Source: JBIQKZ01 sp044464765 (GTDB lineage: Bacteria > Pseudomonadota > Gammaproteobacteria > Burkholderiales > Burkholderiaceae_B). Taken from it: a stretch of DNA of 64,000 bases. Below, in pieces: positions 1 through 9,443 of the stretch (positions within the stretch are counted from its first letter, which is position 1; the number at the start of each line of letters is the position of its first letter). Under the pieces are notes generated by a model. The model saw nothing but the letters and a program-made list of their open reading frames with translations, ran no database searches and was not told where the DNA came from. Location: NCBI GenBank assembly GCA_044464765.1, contig JBIQKZ010000016.1, positions 1 through 64,000 on the forward strand. Direction: 5' to 3'. The translations under genes and the position numbers were made by a program.

Positions 1-96
1 CAACACAGGCTCCCAGCCACCAAGTTCAGACTCATCTATAGATTAGAAACGACTGCTGTTTCGGGGGTCACAGAGCAATCCTCCCCCATCAGGCCC

Positions 97-120
97 GAAA
101 GCCTAAATGTCTAGGCTTTC
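97..120. promoter_or_regulatory. 9-bp inverted repeat upstream of the AlpA-like gene
   Basis: GAAAGCCTA and TAGGCTTTC form a perfect 9-bp dyad with a 6-bp spacer, ending 45 bp before the AlpA-like start codon. No T-run follows on either side, so an operator is more likely than a terminator. Its binding protein is unknown; autoregulation by the downstream regulator is possible. Confidence 0.4.
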
Positions 121-165
121 ATAAATTGTGGCTAGGCATTAGCATGCCCCAAAAGAGGTGATTGT

Positions 166-456
166 ATGAATGAGCAAAGCCGGTCTAGCGACGACCTTGC
201 AATGAACCAACTCCACACGGCTAATGTAGTAGCCATCAACCGGAAAGAGCTACTCAGCAAGATCCCTCTGTCCGATCGCACCATTTTTGACATGGAAAAG
301 CGTGGGGAATTTCCGCAGCGATTTTGCTTGTCCAATCGCGTCGTCGCGTGGGACCTAGCCGAAGTGGATGCCTGGATCGAAGCGCGGAAAAGCGCCCGCG
401 AAAATACGCAAATGCCTGCCCCACCGATAGGTCTGCGTCGCTACGCTGGGCAATAG
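166..456 (+). CDS. AlpA-family helix-turn-helix regulator
   Basis: This 96-residue protein matches the AlpA/MerR-like pattern. A helix-turn-helix (about residues 25-75) contains a start like RKELLSKIPLSDRTIFDMEK, then the conserved run FPQRF and the ending WDLAEVDAWIEAR. AlpA proteins act as activators or excisionase-like factors for P4-type integrases, which fits the convergent integrase next door. The start at 166 has a good ribosome site (AGAGGTG, 5 bases upstream). A second in-frame ATG at 202 would remove a poorly conserved N-terminus. It probably controls excision or transfer of the island; the family call is firm, the exact role inferred. Confidence 0.8.
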   Translation: MNEQSRSSDDLAMNQLHTANVVAINRKELLSKIPLSDRTIFDMEKRGEFPQRFCLSNRVVAWDLAEVDAWIEARKSARENTQMPAPPIGLRRYAGQ

Positions 457-484
457 CAGCAAGATAGGTATAAAGACTAATCGT

Positions 485-1687
485 TTAGGCGCTTGGTCTT
501 TCCTTTGTCCATTCGTCAATCATGTTTGCCCAGTCTTGCAGCATAGTCCGCCGCCCCTCTGCGTACTCGGCCCGGTTGTAAATACCACGAACACCCTTTT
601 GCTCATGGGCAAGGCATTTTTCGATCCAATCAGAGTTGTAACCGGCCTCGTGCAGCACAGTACTGGCTGTACGCCGAAAATCATGTGGTGAAAATTGCGG
701 CAGGTGTTTTTTGTCAGCCTGCGCCGCAGTCCATATAAGTTTGGTCACTTGATTGAATGTAGCCTTACTCATGCAGATCTCCGTGTCGTAGCGCCCGGGC
801 AAAACCCACCGCGAGCCTCCGGCACATACCTTTAATGCGGTGAAAATATCCAAAGCTTGGGTACTTAAATACACGTTATGCGGATTGCGCCGTTTCATTC
901 TTGCTGCAGGAATGCTCCACACCGCATCCGTGAAACTCACTTCATCCCAGGTTGCTTCGATCAGCTCGGACTTGCGCACCATCGTAAGCAGCAACAGCCG
1001 TAGACCCAGGCGAATCACCGGGCTGGTGCCAATGCGATCCAAATAGGTATAAAGCAACCCAATCTCGTCGGGGCCAAGTGATCGATCACGGGCTTTAAAT
1101 CGAGCAATCGATGTGGGCGGTATACCCGCTGCCGGATTTTCACCTTTGTAGCCACGCGCCCCTGCCCACCGGTAGATCATCATGACGATCTCTCTGGCCA
1201 TCACAGCGGTAGCTGGAGCACCACGTTCGACGATGATATTTGCACGACCACGCACATCCTCTTCGGTAATCTCGTGCAGAAGCCGATTGGCAAAAAAGGG
1301 TTTGAGGTCGCGCACATACACGGATCGGCGCATATCGCGGGTAGACTCGGCCATCTCGTGGCCACGTAAGTACTCTTGCGCCCAGACACCAAATCTTTTT
1401 TCAGCCCGTAATTTACCTTTGCTACGGGCTTTATCCTGTGCGGGTGATTGGCCTGCCGCGATCTTTTTCTTAGCTTCTTGGAGCATGTTTCGCGCTTCGG
1501 CAAGCGTAATACCATCAGCTCCATACCGCCCGAAGGTAAGTGTTTCGCTGCGGCTATTTAATCGGTAGTTATAGCGAAATGAAATCGTGCCCGTTACGCT
1601 GACAGCAACGTACAAACCTTCACGGTCGGCAAGCTTGTACTGTTTATCGCGCGGCTTAGTATTGCGAAGTATGGTATCGGTTAACAC
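485..1687 (-). CDS. int: P4-type tyrosine recombinase (island integrase)
   Basis: The protein has about 400 residues, the usual length for this family. An N-terminal DUF4102 arm-binding domain contains KPRDKQYKLADREGLYV. A core-binding region follows, then the catalytic domain with the first Arg in TMVRKSELIEA, the HxxR box in SPHDFRRTAST, a further His in LAHEQ, and the nucleophile Tyr in GIYNRAEY, so all catalytic residues appear present. A GTG at 1687, preceded by AAAGGAA, matches family N-termini better than the upstream TTG at 1708. It is convergent with the AlpA-like gene and begins about 350 bp from the guaA stop. It most likely catalyses integration at the guaA 3' end. Confidence 0.93.
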   Translation of the reverse strand: MLTDTILRNTKPRDKQYKLADREGLYVAVSVTGTISFRYNYRLNSRSETLTFGRYGADGITLAEARNMLQEAKKKIAAGQSPAQDKARSKGKLRAEKRFGVWAQEYLRGHEMAESTRDMRRSVYVRDLKPFFANRLLHEITEEDVRGRANIIVERGAPATAVMAREIVMMIYRWAGARGYKGENPAAGIPPTSIARFKARDRSLGPDEIGLLYTYLDRIGTSPVIRLGLRLLLLTMVRKSELIEATWDEVSFTDAVWSIPAARMKRRNPHNVYLSTQALDIFTALKVCAGGSRWVLPGRYDTEICMSKATFNQVTKLIWTAAQADKKHLPQFSPHDFRRTASTVLHEAGYNSDWIEKCLAHEQKGVRGIYNRAEYAEGRRTMLQDWANMIDEWTKERPSA

Positions 1688-1735
1688 ACTATTCCTTTGC
1701 AAAATCAATAACTTACCGGTTATAAAAACCGCGAG

Positions 1736-1920
1736 GATGGTATTGCATTACGACCTCAATACCATCTTTCCACTAAGCTATTTATTTCCAAATACCTTAT
1801 TAATATCAATAAGATAGGGTATTCCAATACCATCCTGCACAAGATTATCAATGGATGGTATTGGGCTCGCCGCCATCATAGCGCACCTCCAATACCCTCA
1901 TTAATACCATCCCGAATACC
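1736..1920. repeat. Cluster of AATACCATC repeats, probable integrase arm-type binding sites
   Basis: Between the integrase start and the guaA stop there are about nine copies of AATACC(A/T/C)TC or its complement: GATGGTATTG at 1736 and 1854, CAATACCATC at 1757 and 1825, CCAATACCCTC at 1889, TTAATACCATC at 1901, and weaker forms at 1791, 1815 and 1914. Both orientations occur. Such clusters next to att sites normally bind the N-terminal domain of tyrosine integrases. The 1688-2037 stretch holds no gene; besides these repeats it contains a terminator-like hairpin. Confidence 0.65.
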
Positions 1921-1959
1921 TGCTTGGCGCTGCTTAGTACTGCCAGACAACGCCACACG

Positions 1960-1994
1960 AAAAAACGGAGATCCGCATAAATGCTGGCTCTCCG
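1960..1994 (-). terminator. Intrinsic terminator downstream of guaA
   Basis: Read on the minus strand, CGGAGA pairs with TCTCCG around an inner GCAT/ATGC stem, and the second arm is followed by six T residues. It lies 44 bp past the guaA stop and fits termination of the purine transcript before the integrase gene. Confidence 0.7.
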
Positions 1995-2037
1995 TCGTTT
2001 TAATGCCTGTTACTGCTTTATGCTGCCAGGCCGCAAA

Positions 2038-2060
2038 TCATTCCCACTCAATCGTCGCCG
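2038..2060. other. Probable attachment site within the guaA 3' end
   Basis: The last codons of guaA (encoding PATIEWE and the stop) are the conserved target used by guaA-directed integrases. The integrase and arm-like repeats sit immediately beyond. The exact core cannot be set because the other island end is outside the window. Confidence 0.45.
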
Positions 2061-3624
2061 GCGGTTTGCTTGACACGTCGTACGTCACACGATTAATGCC
2101 TCGAACCTCGTTGATAATGCGCGAGGACACCTTCTTTAGCAACGCATACGGCAACTCGGCCCAGTCGGCCGTCATGAAATCGGTGGTCTGCACTGCTCGC
2201 AAGGCCACGACGTAGTCGTAGGTTCGACCGTCGCCCATGACGCCCACTGACTTTACCGGCAGGAACACCCCAAATGCTTGGGAGGTCAGGTCGTACCAGT
2301 TCTTGCCGCTGACGGGGTCTTCCGTTTTGCGCAACTCTTCAATAAAAATGGCATCGGCGCGGCGCAGCATGTCGGCGTAGTCTTTCTTGACCTCGCCAAG
2401 AATGCGTACGCCCAAGCCGGGCCCTGGAAAGGGGTGGCGATAGACCATGGCGGGCGGCAGGCCCAGGGCCACGCCCAGCTTGCGCACTTCATCCTTGAAC
2501 AATTCGCGTAAGGGTTCCAGCAACTTCAAATTCAAGGTGTCGGGCAAGCCGCCCACGTTGTGGTGGGATTTGATGGCAACCGCCTTGCCGGACTTGGCGC
2601 TGGCCGATTCAATAACATCAGGATAAATCGTGCCCTGGGCCAACCAACGTGCGTTGGGCAGTTTGCCGGCCTCTTCCTGGAACACTTCGACAAATTCACG
2701 GCCTATGATCTTGCGCTTGGCCTCGGGGTCGGACACCCCGGCTAGCTTGCCCATGAACTGTTCAGTGGCATCGATATGGATGATCTTCATACCGAAGTGG
2801 TCGCGGAAGGTGGCCATGACCTGTTCGCCTTCATTCAGGCGCAGCAGGCCATGATCCACGAACACGCAGGTTAGTTGGTCGCCGATGGCTTTGTGAATCA
2901 GTGCGGCGGCAACCGAAGAATCGACCCCACCCGACAAGCCCAAGATGACTTCGTCGGCACCGACTTGTTCACGGATGGCCGCAACAGCTTCGCTGACGTA
3001 ATCCGGCATGTTCCAGTCACCACCGCAACCACAGATGTCGTTGACGAAACGCGCCAAGATGGCTTGACCTTGCGTAGTGTGCGTGACTTCAGGGTGAAAC
3101 TGAACGCCGTAAAAGTGGCGATCCTCGTCGGCCATGCCCGCAATGGGGCAGGAATCGGTAGACGCCATCAGCTTGAACCCCGGCGGCAACTGCGTCACTT
3201 TGTCGCCATGGCTCATCCAGACTTTAAGCATGCCATGCCCTTCGGGCGTGCTGAAATCCTCAAGGCCCTCGAGCAAACGTGTGTGGCCGCGCGCGCGCAC
3301 TTCGGCATAGCCGAACTCGCGGTGATCCGACCATTCGACCCTGCCGCCCAACTGAAGCGCCATGGCTTGCATGCCGTAGCAAATGCCCAACACGGGCACT
3401 CCGGCTTCGAATACCTGCGCCGGAACACGCAAGGAATCTTCGTGATAGGCCGATGCGTGGCTACCCGACAAGATAATGCCCTGAAGCCCCTGCTGGGCCG
3501 CGATGAAATCACCATCCACATCGCCCGGATGAATCTCGCAATACACACCCGCTTCGCGCACGCGACGCGCAATAAGCTGGGTAACTTGTGATCCGTAATC
3601 AAGAATAAGAATTCGCTGATGCAT
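2038..3624 (-). CDS. guaA: GMP synthase (glutamine-hydrolysing)
   Basis: The enzyme converts XMP to GMP with glutamine and ATP, the last step of guanylate synthesis. At 528 residues it has the normal length. The N-terminal class I glutaminase domain shows the catalytic Cys in GICYGMQ (Cys82) and the His/Glu pair in GVQFHPEV. The ATP pyrophosphatase domain starts with the P-loop LSGGVDSSVAAAL, and the dimerisation domain ends in the conserved PPATIEWE. It follows guaB by 28 bp and is probably cotranscribed with it. The intact C-terminus, despite the island next to it, indicates that integration regenerates the coding end. Confidence 0.98.
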   Translation of the reverse strand: MHQRILILDYGSQVTQLIARRVREAGVYCEIHPGDVDGDFIAAQQGLQGIILSGSHASAYHEDSLRVPAQVFEAGVPVLGICYGMQAMALQLGGRVEWSDHREFGYAEVRARGHTRLLEGLEDFSTPEGHGMLKVWMSHGDKVTQLPPGFKLMASTDSCPIAGMADEDRHFYGVQFHPEVTHTTQGQAILARFVNDICGCGGDWNMPDYVSEAVAAIREQVGADEVILGLSGGVDSSVAAALIHKAIGDQLTCVFVDHGLLRLNEGEQVMATFRDHFGMKIIHIDATEQFMGKLAGVSDPEAKRKIIGREFVEVFQEEAGKLPNARWLAQGTIYPDVIESASAKSGKAVAIKSHHNVGGLPDTLNLKLLEPLRELFKDEVRKLGVALGLPPAMVYRHPFPGPGLGVRILGEVKKDYADMLRRADAIFIEELRKTEDPVSGKNWYDLTSQAFGVFLPVKSVGVMGDGRTYDYVVALRAVQTTDFMTADWAELPYALLKKVSSRIINEVRGINRVTYDVSSKPPATIEWE

Positions 3625-3652
3625 GTTGGAGTGCGCTTGTGGAGGTTAGGCC

Positions 3653-5113
3653 CTAGTCCGCCCGGTAGTTGGGCGCTTCTTTGGTGATCTGGACATCGTG
3701 GACATGAGACTCGCGCACACCCGCCGAGGTGATTTCCACGAACTCAGCTTTGGTGCGCATGTCTTCGATCGAGGCGCAACCGCAATAACCCATGGATGCG
3801 CGAATGCCCCCCACCAATTGATAGATGATGGCAATGACGCTGCCCTTATAGGGCACCCTGCCCTCGATGCCTTCAGGCACGAGCTTATCGGCGTTATTGG
3901 CTGGATCTTGAAAATAGCGGTCGGCCGAACCATCGGCCATGGCGCCCACACTGCCCATGCCTCGGTACGATTTGTAGGAACGCCCCTGGAACAGGACCAC
4001 TTCGCCGGGGGATTCTTCTGTGCCCGCAAACATGCCGCCCATCATGCAGGTGAATGCGCCCGCGGCCAACGCCTTGGCCACATCGCCCGAATACCGGATG
4101 CCGCCGTCGGCAATCAATGGGACGCCGCTGCCCTGCAAGGCCTCGGACACATCGGCAATGGCCGTGATTTGCGGGACACCCACGCCGGCGACAATACGCG
4201 TGGTGCAGATGGAGCCTGGCCCGATTCCCACCTTGACGCAATCGGCGCCCGCGTCGACCAATGCCTTAGCGGCAGCGGCGGTGGCGATATTGCCGCCGAC
4301 CACCTGAATTCTTGGATAATTCGACTTGACCCAACGCACCCGCTCGATGACACCAGCGGAATGGCCATGGGCGGTATCCACCACAATCACATCCACGCCT
4401 GCAGCAGCGAGCTTTTCGACGCGCTCCTCGGTGCCGTCACCCACCCCAACAGCCGCGCCTACCCTTAGCTGGCCTTGCGAGTCTTTGGACGCGTAGGGAT
4501 GTTCGGTATTCTTGACGATGTCCTTGACGGTGGCCAGCCCGCGCAACTGGAAGGCCTCGTTGACGATAAGCACCCGTTCGAGACGATGCTTGTGCATCAG
4601 CGATTGCGCTTCATCGAGGGTCGCGCCTTCCCTCATGGTGACCAGGCGCTCTTGCGGCGTCATGATTTCGCGCAGCGGGACATCAAGCCGGTCTTCGAAG
4701 CGTAAATCGCGATTGGTGACAATACCCACCAGCTTGCCGCCTTCCACGACCGGCAGCCCCGAGAAACCGTGCTGGCGCTGCAACGCGATGGCGTCGCGCA
4801 CCTTCATGGTTGGCGTGACGGTCACCGGATCGATAACGATCCCGAACTCGTGGCGCTTGACGCGGGAGACTTCACGGGCCTGCTCGTCGGCGGAAAGGTT
4901 CTTGTGGATGATGCCGATGCCGCCTTCCTGAGCCATGGCAATGGCCAGCCTAGACTCGGTGACGGTATCCATGGCGGCGGAAACCAGGGGAATATTCAGC
5001 TTGATGTCGCGCGTGAACTGAGTGGCCAGAGAAGTATCGCGCGGCAGGACTTGTGAGAATGCAGGGACCAACAGAACATCGTCGAAGGTCAATGCTTTTT
5101 TGATGAGACGCAT
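3653..5113 (-). CDS. guaB: Inosine-5'-monophosphate dehydrogenase
   Basis: This 486-residue enzyme oxidises IMP to XMP with NAD, the committed step toward GMP. The TIM-barrel catalytic domain is interrupted by a CBS-domain pair (about residues 90-205). The active-site loop GPGSICTTRIVAGVGVPQ carries the catalytic Cys, and the phosphate-binding DGGIRYSGD and MGGMFAGTEE segments are present. The start has GGAG 9 bases upstream. It lies directly upstream of guaA, the classical guaBA order. Confidence 0.98.
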   Translation of the reverse strand: MRLIKKALTFDDVLLVPAFSQVLPRDTSLATQFTRDIKLNIPLVSAAMDTVTESRLAIAMAQEGGIGIIHKNLSADEQAREVSRVKRHEFGIVIDPVTVTPTMKVRDAIALQRQHGFSGLPVVEGGKLVGIVTNRDLRFEDRLDVPLREIMTPQERLVTMREGATLDEAQSLMHKHRLERVLIVNEAFQLRGLATVKDIVKNTEHPYASKDSQGQLRVGAAVGVGDGTEERVEKLAAAGVDVIVVDTAHGHSAGVIERVRWVKSNYPRIQVVGGNIATAAAAKALVDAGADCVKVGIGPGSICTTRIVAGVGVPQITAIADVSEALQGSGVPLIADGGIRYSGDVAKALAAGAFTCMMGGMFAGTEESPGEVVLFQGRSYKSYRGMGSVGAMADGSADRYFQDPANNADKLVPEGIEGRVPYKGSVIAIIYQLVGGIRASMGYCGCASIEDMRTKAEFVEITSAGVRESHVHDVQITKEAPNYRAD

Positions 5114-5200
5114 TGAGTTTGCTCCATACGCAAAGCAAGATTATACGCTGAAGTAGGAAGACGTTGCCCGTGCGAACCGGGCTTGAACCGCTTTTTTCAT

Positions 5201-5235
5201 CCCGGCCCGGGCGCGCAGCCTGAAAGCGGGCCGGG
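5201..5235. repeat. GC-rich hairpin in the purL-guaB interval
   Basis: CCCGGCCCG and CGGGCCGGG form a perfect 9-bp stem with a 17-base loop, starting 8 bp after the purL stop. No T-run follows on the minus strand, so it is not a classic intrinsic terminator. It could stabilise the 3' end of the purL message or attenuate read-through into guaB, whose start is 88 bp further on. Confidence 0.5.
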
Positions 5236-5242
5236 TTTGCCT

Positions 5243-8200
5243 TCAACCCATCCAGACCCTGGCATTGCGGAACATGCGCAGCCACGGACTGGCGTCGCCG
5301 CCCTGGTCGAGCTCACCCCATTTCTCCGGCGACCAGGACATCATGACGTTGCGCGTAACCCGCTCGGGGTGCGGCATCATGATGGTGAAACGGCCGTCGG
5401 CCGTGCTGACTCCCGCCAGACCGCCTGGACTGCCATTGGGGTTGAAGGGGTATGCTTCGGTGCGCTTGCCGTCATGATCCACATAATAGAGGACACCCAG
5501 GGCCTTGCCCGCATCGCCCTGCCCCGAGAAATTGGCAAAGCCTTCGCCATGCGCCACCGCAATCGGCAAACGCGTTCCGGCCATTCCCTGTAAAAACAGG
5601 GACGGTGAATCGGCAATCTCGACCAGGGACAGCCTGGCCTCGTACTTTTCCGACTGATTGCGGGTGAAACGCGGCCAATGGCCAGCCCCGGGGATCATGT
5701 CGGCCAACGCGGCCATCATCTGGCAGCCATTGCAAACACCTAGCGCAAAGGTATCGGCACGGTCGAAATAAGCCGCGAACTGGTCGGCAAGCTGCTGGTT
5801 GAAGCGTATGGTGCGAGCCCAGCCTTCGCCTGCGCCCAGCACGTCGCCGTAGCTGAAGCCGCCAACAGCCACCAGGCCCTGCATGTCCGTCAAATCCTGA
5901 CGGCCCGACAGCAGATCAGTCATGTGGACGTCAATCGCCTGGAACCCCGCCTTGTCGAAGGCCCAGGCCATTTCCACCTGGCTGTTGCACCCCTGCTCAC
6001 GCAGGATGGCCACACGCGGTCGCACGCCCGTGTTAATGAACGGCGCGGCGATATCTTCCTGCGGATCGAAATCCACCTGCGGCGCCAGGCCTGGGTCGTT
6101 AGTGTTCTTCCAGACATCGAACTCGGCCTGAGCGCAATCGGGGTTGTCGCGAAGCGCCATGATGCGCCGGCTGACCTCGCTCCAGTGCAACGCCAGATCC
6201 ACCCGTGGCTTCTGGTAAATACACTTTCCATCCCGGTAGAACTGGATTTCATCAACCTGGTTCAAGCCGCCAATCACATGCGAATGCGCGGACAGGCCGG
6301 CCGACCGCAACTGACCCATGACCTCGTCCCGCTGAGCCAACGGCACCTGGATCACCGCTCCCGCCTCTTCCGCGAACAAGGCTTTCAGCGTGATTTCATC
6401 GCGTTGCACGGCAACCTGTTCCGGCCGGATTTTGTAATCGCCCCAATCAGCCGCATGCGGATCAATGGTCAACATGTCGAGATTCACGGAGACACCCACC
6501 CGGCCCGCAAACGCCATTTCGGCTACGGTCGCGAGCAGCCCACCATCCGAGCGGTCGTGATAGGCCAGAATGTGGCCATCGCGCACCAATTGACGCATTG
6601 TGCGGAAAAACGCCACCATAATCCCGGCATCGTGCATGTCTGGCGCGTCGTCGCCCGCCTGGCCGAACACCTGGGCCAGAATCGAACCGCCCAAACGCTG
6701 CCGGCCCAAGCCCAGATCAATAAGAATCAGTACGGTCTCGCCGGCATCGGTGCGCAGTTGCGGCGTAAGAGTGGCGCGCACATCGCCGACTGGCGCGAAC
6801 GCCGTCACAATCAGTGAAACCGGGGATACCACCTGGCGATCCTGGCCGTCGGCCTGCCAGTCGGTGCGCATGGAAAGCGAATCCTTGCCTACAGGAATGG
6901 ATAAGCCCAAATGCTGACACCAATCGCTGACCGCCGACACCGTATCGTACAAAGCCGCGTCTTGCCCGGGTGTGCCGCAGGCAGCCATCCAGTTCGCCGA
7001 CAGTTTGATGTCTTGCAGGGTGGCCACATCGGCCGCCACCAGATTCGTCAAGGCCTCGGCAACGGCCATCCGGCCCGAAGCCGGCGCATCGATGATCGCC
7101 AGAGGGGTGCGTTCGCCCATGGCCATGGCTTCGCCGCGCACGCCTTCAAAATCGACGAGGGTGACGGCGCAATCGGCCACCGGCACCTGCCATGGCCCAA
7201 CCATTTGGTCGCGGCTGCTCAAGCCGCCGACCGTGCGATCGCCAATGGTGATCAAAAAGGTCTTGTTGGCCACCGTGGGATGGCGCAAAACGCGCACAAC
7301 GGCGTCCTCCAGCGATAAGCCGGCCAGATCGAGCGGCTCGCGCACGCCCGGCAGACGCTGCACGTCGCGTGTCATGCGTGGCGGTTTGCCCAAAATGACA
7401 TCAATCGGCACATCAACTGGCCGCACGCCGTCGGCCTTGTCTTCGGCAAGCAACGGAGTCGTGGCTGTTGATGCTTCTGCCAGCCCGGGCAGACCTTCGC
7501 CCAAGGTGACCCGCAACTGACGCTCTTCGGTTGCCACGCCGATAACTGCGTACGGACAGCGCTCCCGCTGTGCGATGGTGTCAAAGCGATCCAGATCGCC
7601 GGGCAGCACAGCCAGGACATAGCGCTCCTGGGCTTCGTTGCTCCAGATTTCAGCCGGCGACAGGCCGGACTCTTCCAGATGCACCTGGGTCAGTTCAAAC
7701 ACCGCACCGCGCGATGCGTCATTGACCAGTTCTGGAAACGCGTTGGACAGGCCCCCGGCCCCCACGTCGTGAATCGCAAGCACGGGGTTGTCGACCCCTT
7801 GCTGCCAGCAACGGTCGATGACTTCCTGCGCACGCCGCTCGATTTCCGGGTTTCCCCGCTGAACGGAATTGAAATCCAGATCGGCTGTGTTGGCGCCCAC
7901 ACTGACACTGGAGGCTGCCCCGCCACCCATGCCGATCCGCATGCCCGGCCCGCCCAACTGGATCAGCAAGGCGCCGGGAGGAATGGGATCTTTGTGCGTC
8001 AACGCCTGGTCGATCACACCCAGGCCTCCGGCAATCATGATGGGCTTGTGGTAGCCCCAGCGGGTGCCGCCCGCCGTCTGCTCGAAACTGCGAAAGTAGC
8101 CCAGCAGATTGGGCCGACCGAACTCATTATTGAAGGCTGCGCCTCCAAGAGGCCCCTCGATCATGATGCTTAGTGGGCTGGCGATGCGGTCAGGGCGTCC

Positions 8201-9373
8201 ATAGGCGTCCTGCTCCCACGGCTCAGGCGCATCGTCGACACACAGGTTGGACACGGTAAACCCTGTCAGGCCCGCCTTGGGCTTGGAACCCCGCCCCGTA
8301 GCGCCTTCATCGCGAATTTCACCGCCCGCCCCTGTGGCTGCGCCGGCAAAGGGCGCAATGGCGGTAGGATGGTTATGCGTTTCCACCTTCATCAGGGTAT
8401 GCATGACGGCATCGTGTGTTCGATATACGGTCGGTGGCTGCGCTGCGGCATCGCTTACACCATCCGTCGCTCTGTTTTCCCCGGCATGCGCTTCGGCCCC
8501 CAACGGCAAGCCGGCGTAAAACACGCGTGCCGGCCCCCCTTGCATAATGGCGGCGTTATCCGAATAGGCCACCACCGTGCCATGAGGCTGGGCTGCATGG
8601 GTCGCGCGTATCATCCCGAACAGGGTGTTGGATTGCTCTTGTCCGTCGATCACCCACTGCGCATTGAAGATTTTGTGACGGCAGTGTTCACTATTGGCCT
8701 GGGCGAACATCATGAGCTCGACATCGGTCGGGTTGCGCCCCAACTGCTGGAACGATTCGTCCAGGTAATCGATTTCATCGTCGGACAGGGCCAGCCCCAA
8801 ACTGACGTTGGCCTCAACCAGCGCGGCCCGGCCCTGCTCAATGACGGGGATGGACAGCATGGGTTTGCCCGGTAGCGACTCAAACAACGCCGCGCCGGTG
8901 AACTGCTCGTCGACCACCATTTCCGTCATGCGGTCGTGCAGGCAAGCCGCCACCTGCTTAAGCTGATCAGCACTTAAGGTTTGGGAGCCCAGCAGGCCCC
9001 GGGATGGCTTGATGGTGTAGCGCACGCCACGCTCGATGCGCCGAACATCGCCAAACCCGCAGTTATGCGCGATGTCGGTGGCCTTGCTGGCCCAGGGTGA
9101 AATCGTGCCAAGTCGGGGAAACACCCTGAGAATCAGGTCGTGCTTAGCCGGTTTGACCGGCGCCGAAGCAAGCTGGCCTTCGGTATAGTCCAGCAACGCC
9201 TCCAGGCGTGCGCACTCGGTTTCGGGCAGCGCCTGCGCCGTCCAGACATAATGCTCGTAATGGCCCTGGATATCGCCCACCGGCAGATCCAGCCGGGCAA
9301 ACCGCTGTAAGAGACGCTCGCGGCGAAAGGACGATAAAACCGAAGCCCCGGGAAGATGCTGGATGAAGATCAC
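5243..9373 (-). CDS. purL: Phosphoribosylformylglycinamidine synthase (large single-chain form)
   Basis: This enzyme converts FGAR to FGAM with glutamine and ATP in purine synthesis. The 1376-residue length is typical of the proteobacterial fused PurL. Visible parts are an N-terminal PurS-like region, two AIRS-type ATP-binding halves (VETHNHPTAIAPFAGAATG in the first) and a C-terminal glutaminase with the nucleophile Cys in GVCNGCQMM and a His/Glu pair in MPHPERV. It is a separate unit about 130 bp upstream of guaB and 70 bp downstream of greB, all on the minus strand, so loose coexpression is possible. Confidence 0.98.
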   Translation of the reverse strand: MIFIQHLPGASVLSSFRRERLLQRFARLDLPVGDIQGHYEHYVWTAQALPETECARLEALLDYTEGQLASAPVKPAKHDLILRVFPRLGTISPWASKATDIAHNCGFGDVRRIERGVRYTIKPSRGLLGSQTLSADQLKQVAACLHDRMTEMVVDEQFTGAALFESLPGKPMLSIPVIEQGRAALVEANVSLGLALSDDEIDYLDESFQQLGRNPTDVELMMFAQANSEHCRHKIFNAQWVIDGQEQSNTLFGMIRATHAAQPHGTVVAYSDNAAIMQGGPARVFYAGLPLGAEAHAGENRATDGVSDAAAQPPTVYRTHDAVMHTLMKVETHNHPTAIAPFAGAATGAGGEIRDEGATGRGSKPKAGLTGFTVSNLCVDDAPEPWEQDAYGRPDRIASPLSIMIEGPLGGAAFNNEFGRPNLLGYFRSFEQTAGGTRWGYHKPIMIAGGLGVIDQALTHKDPIPPGALLIQLGGPGMRIGMGGGAASSVSVGANTADLDFNSVQRGNPEIERRAQEVIDRCWQQGVDNPVLAIHDVGAGGLSNAFPELVNDASRGAVFELTQVHLEESGLSPAEIWSNEAQERYVLAVLPGDLDRFDTIAQRERCPYAVIGVATEERQLRVTLGEGLPGLAEASTATTPLLAEDKADGVRPVDVPIDVILGKPPRMTRDVQRLPGVREPLDLAGLSLEDAVVRVLRHPTVANKTFLITIGDRTVGGLSSRDQMVGPWQVPVADCAVTLVDFEGVRGEAMAMGERTPLAIIDAPASGRMAVAEALTNLVAADVATLQDIKLSANWMAACGTPGQDAALYDTVSAVSDWCQHLGLSIPVGKDSLSMRTDWQADGQDRQVVSPVSLIVTAFAPVGDVRATLTPQLRTDAGETVLILIDLGLGRQRLGGSILAQVFGQAGDDAPDMHDAGIMVAFFRTMRQLVRDGHILAYHDRSDGGLLATVAEMAFAGRVGVSVNLDMLTIDPHAADWGDYKIRPEQVAVQRDEITLKALFAEEAGAVIQVPLAQRDEVMGQLRSAGLSAHSHVIGGLNQVDEIQFYRDGKCIYQKPRVDLALHWSEVSRRIMALRDNPDCAQAEFDVWKNTNDPGLAPQVDFDPQEDIAAPFINTGVRPRVAILREQGCNSQVEMAWAFDKAGFQAIDVHMTDLLSGRQDLTDMQGLVAVGGFSYGDVLGAGEGWARTIRFNQQLADQFAAYFDRADTFALGVCNGCQMMAALADMIPGAGHWPRFTRNQSEKYEARLSLVEIADSPSLFLQGMAGTRLPIAVAHGEGFANFSGQGDAGKALGVLYYVDHDGKRTEAYPFNPNGSPGGLAGVSTADGRFTIMMPHPERVTRNVMMSWSPEKWGELDQGGDASPWLRMFRNARVWMG

Positions 9374-9443
9374 GATAGTTGCGCAGGAAAAAATAGGAGG
9401 AAGACCGCCATTTTACCAAGTACGCACGAAGAAGAACTTCGAC

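Larger units (their letters stand above)
1..2037. mobile_element. End of an integrative genomic island inserted at the 3' end of guaA
   Basis: This segment carries an AlpA-type regulator, a P4-type tyrosine integrase starting about 350 bp from the guaA stop, and a cluster of short repeats typical of integrase arm sites. The 3' end of guaA is an established integration hot spot for islands carrying this class of integrase. The distal end lies left of the window, so size and cargo are unknown. Island status is inferred from the integrase position and repeats; no second att copy is visible. Confidence 0.7.

Noticed and set aside
5201..5235. Classical terminator between purL and guaB
   Set aside because: The stem is strong, but on the minus strand it is followed by ATGAAAAAAG, not a T-run, so it is reported only as a hairpin.
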